Positions 59,552-64,000 of a stretch of 64,000 nucleotides of DNA are shown piece by piece. A program made the translations under genes and the position numbers. Below the pieces are notes generated by a model. The model searched no databases. It was not told the origin of the DNA and saw only the letters and a list, made by a program, of their open reading frames with translations. The stretch is taken from positions 98,971 to 162,970 of the forward strand of contig MTMD02000015.1 of the NCBI GenBank assembly GCA_002010065.2, read 5' to 3'. Numbering within the stretch: the stretch's first letter is position 1; each line of letters begins with the position of its first letter. The stretch is from Candidatus Pyrohabitans jungbluthii. GTDB lineage: Archaea; Hydrothermarchaeota; Hydrothermarchaeia; Hydrothermarchaeales; BMS3B.

Positions 59552-60499
59552 ATGATTCGCGATAGTTACGGCAGGCCCATAACGAGCATGCGCATAAGCA
59601 TTACCCAGAGGTGTAACTTCCGCTGCCGCTACTGCCACCACGAGGGTATAACAGAAACCTCGCTGTATGAGATGACACCCCAAGAGATTCGCCGCATCGT
59701 CTCGCTTGGGGCGCGCTTTGGAGTGCGCAAGGTCAAACTCACGGGGGGAGAGCCTCTCGTTCGTGAAGATGTGGTTGAAATCGTGGAAGAAGTTTCGAAA
59801 GTTAAGGGTATAGAAGACCTTTCCATGACCACCAACGCCTATTACCTTGCGGACTACGCCCAGGAGTTAAAGCACGCTGGACTGGACAGGGTGAACATTA
59901 GCTTAGACACCCTTAGGCGAGAGGTATTCAGCTGGATTACCCGCGGGGGCGACCTTAGTAGGGTTATAGCAGGCGTTGAGGCGGCGATCGACGCAGGGTT
60001 AACGCCGGTGAAGATAAACATGGTGGTGATGCGCGGGGTTAACGACGACGAGATAGGCAGGATGATTTCTGAGTTCTCTCGCGATGATGTTGTTCTCCAG
60101 CTTATTGAACTGGTTGCAAGCGACCGCGAGTTCTTCCAGCGCTACTTCTATGACCTAGACGCCTTTGAGGAAGAGCTTGCAAAGCGCGCTATAGAGGTGC
60201 ATGAGCGCAGGTTCATGCACGGGCGCAGGCAGTACCAGCTCAATGGAGCAAGGGTAGAGGTTATCAAGCCGATGCACAACTCGCGATTCTGCGCCCACTG
60301 CACCCGCCTGCGAGTCACCGCTGACGGCAAGTTCAAGCCATGCTTGATGCGCAGCGACAACCTGGTGGACTTCCTCACGCCAATGCGGCAAGGCGCCAGC
60401 GACGAGGAGCTTGAGAAGCTTTTTAAGGAGGCGGTGCTGCGAAGGGTGCCATTCTTCAGGGAGAGTGGAGATGGAGAAGAAGGTAAGGGAGAAGCTTAA
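59552..60499 (+). CDS. moaA: GTP 3',8-cyclase MoaA
   Basis: 315 residues. Radical SAM enzyme for the first step of Moco synthesis. N-terminal cluster CNFRCRYCHHEG, then LTGGEPLVREDVV, and C-terminal second cluster FCAHCTRLRVTADGKFKPCL. Together with moaC and moaB this gives most of the pathway; large and small subunits of molybdopterin synthase (moaD, moaE) are not in the window. Starts directly after mobB. Confidence 0.95.
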   Translation: MIRDSYGRPITSMRISITQRCNFRCRYCHHEGITETSLYEMTPQEIRRIVSLGARFGVRKVKLTGGEPLVREDVVEIVEEVSKVKGIEDLSMTTNAYYLADYAQELKHAGLDRVNISLDTLRREVFSWITRGGDLSRVIAGVEAAIDAGLTPVKINMVVMRGVNDDEIGRMISEFSRDDVVLQLIELVASDREFFQRYFYDLDAFEEELAKRAIEVHERRFMHGRRQYQLNGARVEVIKPMHNSRFCAHCTRLRVTADGKFKPCLMRSDNLVDFLTPMRQGASDEELEKLFKEAVLRRVPFFRESGDGEEGKGEA

Positions 60500-60581
60500 G
60501 GAGCTGTTTGTTGAAGAGACGCGAGTGAATAGATGGGCGCGGGAATACGCACAGGAAAATGGCGCCCAGCGAAAACATTAG
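60471..60581 (+). CDS. Possible 36-residue peptide overlapping the end of moaA
   Basis: ATG 60471 opens inside moaA (overlap 29 nt) and reads MEKKVREKLKELFVEETRVN followed by a further 16 residues to TAG at 60579-60581. Charged and helical. It is preceded by GGGAGAGTGGAG, a fair ribosome binding site. Could be a small cotranscribed peptide or chance frame. Confidence 0.3.
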   Translation: MEKKVREKLKELFVEETRVNRWAREYAQENGAQRKH

Positions 60582-60689
60582 TTAAATTTTTAGCACCCTG
60601 CGACAAAAACTACTTTTGCGCATCCGAAATAAAAAGTACTAAGAGAGGTTTGCAGAGTTTGGGGTCGTGTTTTATGAGTGATTTACTGA

Positions 60690-60702
60690 GGTATTTTTAA
60701 AT
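60690..60702 (+). promoter_or_regulatory. TATA-like element of the interrupted gene
   Basis: TTTTTAAATATT lies about 26 nt upstream of the ATG at 60721, predicting a leaderless transcript starting exactly there. Confidence 0.35.
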
Positions 60703-60720
60703 ATTATTTCATTTAGAAAT

Positions 60721-61074
60721 ATGCTTGATGACTTTAAGAAAGACGTTTAAAAAATTAGTGAGATGGCTATGGAATTATGCTCAAATCCCTGCATAATTAT
60801 TCCAGATAACAGAGGATACTATACCACATATGACAAAGCTATACCATATCAAAATCAAAACACTAGCCGGAAGATTCCTGCATACACCTTCCATATATAT
60901 CTTAAAAATTCAGATGAAATGAGATATGTTATTTGGACAAGCTATAAAAATCCGATAATACTGAGGAATTTGCTATTTGCTCTGCTTGTTGGTCTTTTTG
61001 TACAGGCTATTGGTATTCTTATTGAAAAAAGAGAGGAATATATACAAATGGTCAAACGTCTTATCATTCGGTAA
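60721..61074 (+). pseudogene. AT-rich membrane protein gene with an internal TAA
   Basis: From the leaderless-position ATG at 60721 the frame reads nine residues (MLDDFKKDV), then TAA at 60748-60750, then continues without stop to 61074: KISEMAMEL, then 90 residues with a final hydrophobic span (NLLFALLVGLFVQAIGILI). Either a nonsense mutation inactivated it, or translation begins at the ATG at 60763 giving 103 residues. The AT content is much above the neighbours, which suggests foreign origin. No family recognised. 60582-60720 and 61075-61192 hold nothing else I recognise. Confidence 0.45.
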
Positions 61075-61192
61075 TAACAAAGTTACGCCGTTAAACACCA
61101 TATTTTGTGTTTTTTAGACCATATATTGAGAAGAGTTCTACGATGTAAATAACACGGTAATCCTTTTAAGCATCTCAAATATTATTACCACC

Positions 61193-61852
61193 ATGCGAGT
61201 GGCTGCGGTAATCCCTGTGTACAACGAGGAAAAGACCATCGAATTTCTGGTGAGGCGCACCCTGAAATTTGTTGACAAGGTAGTGGTGGTAGACGACGGC
61301 TCCAGCGATGCCAGCGCGGCTAGAGCGAGGGCTGCAGGGGCGCAGGTGATATCCCTGGGGAAAAACACGGGCAAAGCGAATGCGCTTCGTGAGGGTTTTA
61401 AGGCGGTTCGCGACTACGATGTGGTTGTAACGCTGGATGGAGACCTACAGCACTCCCCCGGTGAGATTCCTGCGCTTCTTGAGTGCATTCAGAAGGGTAA
61501 CGACCTATGCATTGGAAGCAGGTTCCTCTCGGGCAGCGAGGGAATGCCTCTCCAGCGCAGGCTTTCCAACAGGCTAACCTCATTGATTATAAGCATGTTA
61601 GCAGGGAAACGCATAAGCGACCCGCAGAGCGGCTTCCGCGCCATCCGCGGTGATAAGCTAGCGCAGCTTGAGCTCAGAGCAGAGCGCTACGCCATAGAGC
61701 ATGTGATGATACTGGAGGCGGCGAGAAAGGGTTTCAAGATTGGAGAGGTGCCCATATCAACTATATACGGCGAGGAGAAGTCCTACATTCACCCTCTCAA
61801 GGACACGCTTCGTGTTGTATACTACATTCTACGCTTTCTGGTGAGGGGTTAG
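61193..61852 (+). CDS. Glycosyltransferase family 2 (dolichol-phosphate mannosyltransferase-like)
   Basis: 219 residues. GT-A fold: AVIPVYNEEKTIE, VVVVDDGSSDASA, VVVTLDGDLQHSP with the DXD-type motif, and SGFRAIRGDKLAQL. Probably moves a sugar from a nucleotide donor to a lipid carrier for archaeal protein glycosylation; no C-terminal membrane span. Two nucleotides before the deacetylase gene. Confidence 0.88.
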   Translation: MRVAAVIPVYNEEKTIEFLVRRTLKFVDKVVVVDDGSSDASAARARAAGAQVISLGKNTGKANALREGFKAVRDYDVVVTLDGDLQHSPGEIPALLECIQKGNDLCIGSRFLSGSEGMPLQRRLSNRLTSLIISMLAGKRISDPQSGFRAIRGDKLAQLELRAERYAIEHVMILEAARKGFKIGEVPISTIYGEEKSYIHPLKDTLRVVYYILRFLVRG

Positions 61853-61854
61853 CC

Positions 61855-62856
61855 ATGATAGTTTACTCCGACGCGTACCTTCGCCACGATAATGCCTCGC
61901 ATCCCGAGAACGCCGCAAGGCTTAAAGCAATAATGGATTACCTAAAGGAAAAGCTTGAGAGGCTTGACATAACCGAGCCACGCAGAGCAACGCGCAACCA
62001 GGTGTGTGCAGTGCACAGCGAAGAGCACTACGAGTTTATTCGCACGCTCAGCGAAGCTGGAGGCGGAAGCATCGGCTTAGACACCTACGTCACCCCTCAT
62101 AGCCTTGAGGTTGCGTTGTTGGCTGCAGGAGGTGCGATTACCGCCGTTGAACTGGCTATGCAAAAAGGCTATGCCTTCGCTCTCGTTAGGCCTCCGGGAC
62201 ATCACGCAACCCGTAGCGAAGCTATGGGCTTTTGCCTTTTCAACAACATAGCAATTGCAGCGCGCTACGCGCTCTCGCAGGGCATGGCAAGGCGAGTGTT
62301 AATCCTCGACACCGACGTTCACCACGGCAATGGCACGCAGGATATATTTTACTCTAGCGCAGAGGTGCTCTTTATCTCACTCCACCAGCATCCCCTATAC
62401 CCTGGAACTGGCTACGTGGAAGAACTCGGCGAGGGCGAAGGCCGGGGATTCACAGTAAACATCCCCTTGCCTCCGGGTACAGGTGACGAGAGCTACCTGC
62501 GCGCTATCGAGGAGATTGTCCTACCGATAGCGGAGCAGTTCTCCCCTCAGCTAGTGCTTGTTTCGGCAGGTTATGACACAGCCAAGGAGGACCCCCTCGG
62601 TGGCATGCTCTTAAGCCAGAGAAGCTACTATGAGATTGGGAGACGGGTAAAAGCGTTGGCAAAGCCAATCGCTTTCACCCTCGAAGGAGGCTACAGCTTG
62701 AGCGCCCTTGCGAGAGGGGTGTACTCAACCCTTGCGGGACTCTTTGGTCTAGATATGAAGGAGGCGCGCAGGGAGGAGGCGCTACTGGTTAAGGCGGAGG
62801 TGGAAAAGAGGCTAAGGGAGTACAGACGCGTGCTCAGGGATTACTGGGAGGTTTAG
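61855..62856 (+). CDS. Histone deacetylase family hydrolase
   Basis: 333 residues. Zn-amidohydrolase motifs: RPPGHHAT, DTDVHHGNGTQDIFY, and YDTAKEDPLGGM with the metal-binding Asp. Complete. May act on acetyl-lysine in chromatin proteins (Alba or histone-like) or on acetylpolyamines. Stop overlaps the sensor kinase stop by 4 nt on the opposite strand. Confidence 0.92.
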   Translation: MIVYSDAYLRHDNASHPENAARLKAIMDYLKEKLERLDITEPRRATRNQVCAVHSEEHYEFIRTLSEAGGGSIGLDTYVTPHSLEVALLAAGGAITAVELAMQKGYAFALVRPPGHHATRSEAMGFCLFNNIAIAARYALSQGMARRVLILDTDVHHGNGTQDIFYSSAEVLFISLHQHPLYPGTGYVEELGEGEGRGFTVNIPLPPGTGDESYLRAIEEIVLPIAEQFSPQLVLVSAGYDTAKEDPLGGMLLSQRSYYEIGRRVKALAKPIAFTLEGGYSLSALARGVYSTLAGLFGLDMKEARREEALLVKAEVEKRLREYRRVLRDYWEV

Positions 62857-63740
62857 CTCCCCTTACCTTTTGGCAGCTTCACCACAAACACCGCGCCTTT
62901 CGGCGAGTTGTCTTCCACCCAGACCTTGCCTCCGTGCATCTCCACTATCCTCTTAACTATAGCCAAGCCCAGACCTGTGCCCTTCACCCCACGCTTCTCC
63001 TTGCGCTTGAAGCGCTCAAATATGAGATCCTTGAACTCATCCGGTACACCCTCACCAAAGTCTTTTACTTTTACAATGTAGTTCTCCCCATCATCCTCTA
63101 TTTCAATGATTACCTTTTTTCCTTCCTTTGCGTACTTTATGGTGTTGCTCATGAGGTTGGCAAACACATCGTAAAGCAGGGGGCTGGCTTTAATGGGCAG
63201 GCTACCCTTTGATTTATACTCCACTTTCATTCCAGCTTCTTTCAGCATGGGTTTGAAATCTTCCATAATCTCTCTGATTACCTTGTCAAGGTCAATATCC
63301 TTAAACTCAAGCTTAATACTCTCTAGTTTAGCCAGTTTCGTGGCATCCTCTATTATTTCCAGAAGCTTCCTCACGGCACGTTTCATGGCGAGGAGGTCTT
63401 CCCTCTCGCTTCCCTTGGCATCCTCGAGCAGAAGATCTATATAATTATCTATAACACCCGCAGGGTTGAGCAGGTCGTGGCGGAGTATATCCAGAAAGAG
63501 TTTTTTAATACGATTCGCCTCCTCAACCTGAACCCTAAGCTTGCGTTCCTGGAGGAATTCATAGCCCACGAATATCATCAGGGGAACCAAAAGGAGGATA
63601 ATGGCATGAGCCGCTGGGTCCTCCATAAAATCCTCATAAAAGCCCTCCTTACGTATCAGTACCTCATATCCCCAGTAGAGGAGATTAATTAGTATTCCCA
63701 TGCTCATCAGAAAGATTCCATAAGCATACTCTTTTTTCAT
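62853..63740 (-). CDS. Membrane sensor histidine kinase
   Basis: 295 residues. Two spans (about 8-25 and 44-61), tiny loop between them, then phospho-acceptor H88 in FLDILRHDLLNPAGV, N box NLMSNTIKYA, G1 DFGEGVPDEF, G2 GTGLGLAIVKRI. No sensor domain or HAMP. No response regulator nearby. Its H-box HDLxN and the last residues WVEDNSPKGAVF resemble the kinase at 12377, so they belong to one family. Confidence 0.93.
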   Translation of the reverse strand: MKKEYAYGIFLMSMGILINLLYWGYEVLIRKEGFYEDFMEDPAAHAIILLLVPLMIFVGYEFLQERKLRVQVEEANRIKKLFLDILRHDLLNPAGVIDNYIDLLLEDAKGSEREDLLAMKRAVRKLLEIIEDATKLAKLESIKLEFKDIDLDKVIREIMEDFKPMLKEAGMKVEYKSKGSLPIKASPLLYDVFANLMSNTIKYAKEGKKVIIEIEDDGENYIVKVKDFGEGVPDEFKDLIFERFKRKEKRGVKGTGLGLAIVKRIVEMHGGKVWVEDNSPKGAVFVVKLPKGKGS

Positions 63741-63947
63741 GCTTTCCCCTTCATATAGTCTTCTAACTCCTACTTAAATATAGCGCTCTTTTTAGGTTGT
63801 CGCCAAATTTATCACATTCTACTAAGCCCACTTTGTATCTTGATTTCCTCGAAAGTTTCTGGTATTCCACACAGAATATCTAAAAATACTGCCAAGTTAC
63901 CCTCATATAAAGCTGGACAAAGAGGGAAAGAGGAAATTTTAAATTTA

Positions 63948-64000
63948 TCCCGGCGGCCGGATTTGAACCAGCAACCTAGGGATCTACAGTCCCCCGCTCT
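63948..64000 (-). tRNA. tRNA-Tyr (anticodon GUA), 5' end outside window
   Basis: Minus-strand tRNA cut by the window edge. Anticodon stem-loop GGGGA-CUGUAGA-UCCCU with anticodon GUA, T-arm GCUGG-UUCAAAU-CCGGC, acceptor 3' half CGCCGGG, discriminator A at 63948. The D-arm and 5' acceptor are beyond base 64000. The gap 63741-63947 before it shows no gene. Confidence 0.9.

Noticed and set aside
60748-60750. Stop recoding (pyrrolysine or selenocysteine) at the internal TAA
   Set aside because: The codon is TAA, while known recoding uses TAG or TGA, so a nonsense mutation or later start is more likely.
1-64000. CRISPR arrays, insertion sequences, rRNA, prophage
   Set aside because: No regularly spaced repeats, transposase, integrase or rRNA signatures seen.

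Overview
The window is a stretch of archaeal chromosome at roughly even base composition. It has an A-type ATP synthase operon, aIF5A beside agmatinase, ribosomal protein eL33, MptA, MfnB, F420-dependent methylene-H4MPT dehydrogenase (mtd), HVO_0476- and DUF5814-type proteins, UPF0058/UPF0216/DUF371 families and TATA-like promoters, several spaced for leaderless mRNAs. The mix of a Ni carbon monoxide dehydrogenase (CooS), its maturation ATPase (CooC), methanofuran and methanopterin biosynthesis, an F420-linked oxidoreductase and a pterin (Moco) cluster points to a euryarchaeon with an H4MPT-based C1 or Wood-Ljungdahl pathway (Archaeoglobi, Syntropharchaeia/ANME-like or a related anaerobe). No mcr genes lie in the window, so methanogenesis or alkane oxidation cannot be claimed. 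TTG start codons with good ribosome binding sites are common.

Layout. 1-6.4 kb: cooS (cut by the window edge), an iron-binding ferritin-like protein, a secreted subtilase, rpiA, a PHP phosphoesterase, a TIM-barrel protein and tRNA-Leu. 6.4-11.1 kb: a decayed PIN-domain gene, a TauE/SafE-UspA-UspA fusion with a 56-residue membrane partner, small conserved archaeal proteins, aIF5A and agmatinase. 11.1-16.3 kb: an envelope/redox region with a YeiH-type transporter, a membrane histidine kinase, an OB-fold lipoprotein, a lipoprotein with two CX4CH haem-like motifs, and a cell-wall-binding-repeat protein. 16.3-20.9 kb: a tightly overlapping six-gene minus-strand operon joining MfnB, a PqqD-like protein, a B12-binding radical SAM enzyme, an FmdE-family protein, a methyltransferase-like protein and an unknown. 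20.9-24.8 kb: a zinc ribbon, orphan LivG/LivF ATPases, a geranylgeranyl-reductase-type flavoprotein and a DEAD helicase. 25-27.5 kb: an FrhB/FqoF-like protein whose domains are circularly permuted, overlapping mtd. 27.5-29.3 kb: a TumE-type toxin module, UPF0216 and a secreted CAP protein.

29.4-34.5 kb: A-type ATP synthase genes H-E-F-A-B-D, lacking I, K and C. 34.7-38.6 kb: cooC, small hypotheticals, a methyltransferase, a DUF433/DUF5615 toxin-antitoxin pair and tRNA-Thr. 38.7-43.7 kb: DUF371, zinc-finger protein, pcm, and a ferrous-iron operon (feoB, a zinc-ribbon protein, DtxR-FeoA, DtxR) with a perfect DtxR-like palindrome at its start. 43.7-47.6 kb: two MFS transporters, a CPBP protease and a NapH-type ferredoxin. 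47.7-51.8 kb: mptA, a large helicase, an NTPase and eL33. 51.8-57.6 kb: a kinase, small membrane proteins, HtpX, an AK6-like kinase, an HTH protein, RNase HIII-like and DNA ligase. 57.7-60.6 kb: moaC-moaB-mobB-moaA. 60.6-64 kb: an AT-rich interrupted gene, a glycosyltransferase, a histone-deacetylase-family protein, a second histidine kinase and the edge of tRNA-Tyr.

Common theme: CooS/CooC, Mtd, MfnB, MptA, Moco synthesis and iron uptake all supply metal and cofactor needs of anaerobic C1 metabolism. The most unusual items are the permuted FrhB-like protein and the PqqD/B12-radical-SAM/FmdE/MfnB operon. No CRISPR array, insertion sequence, rRNA or prophage was seen.
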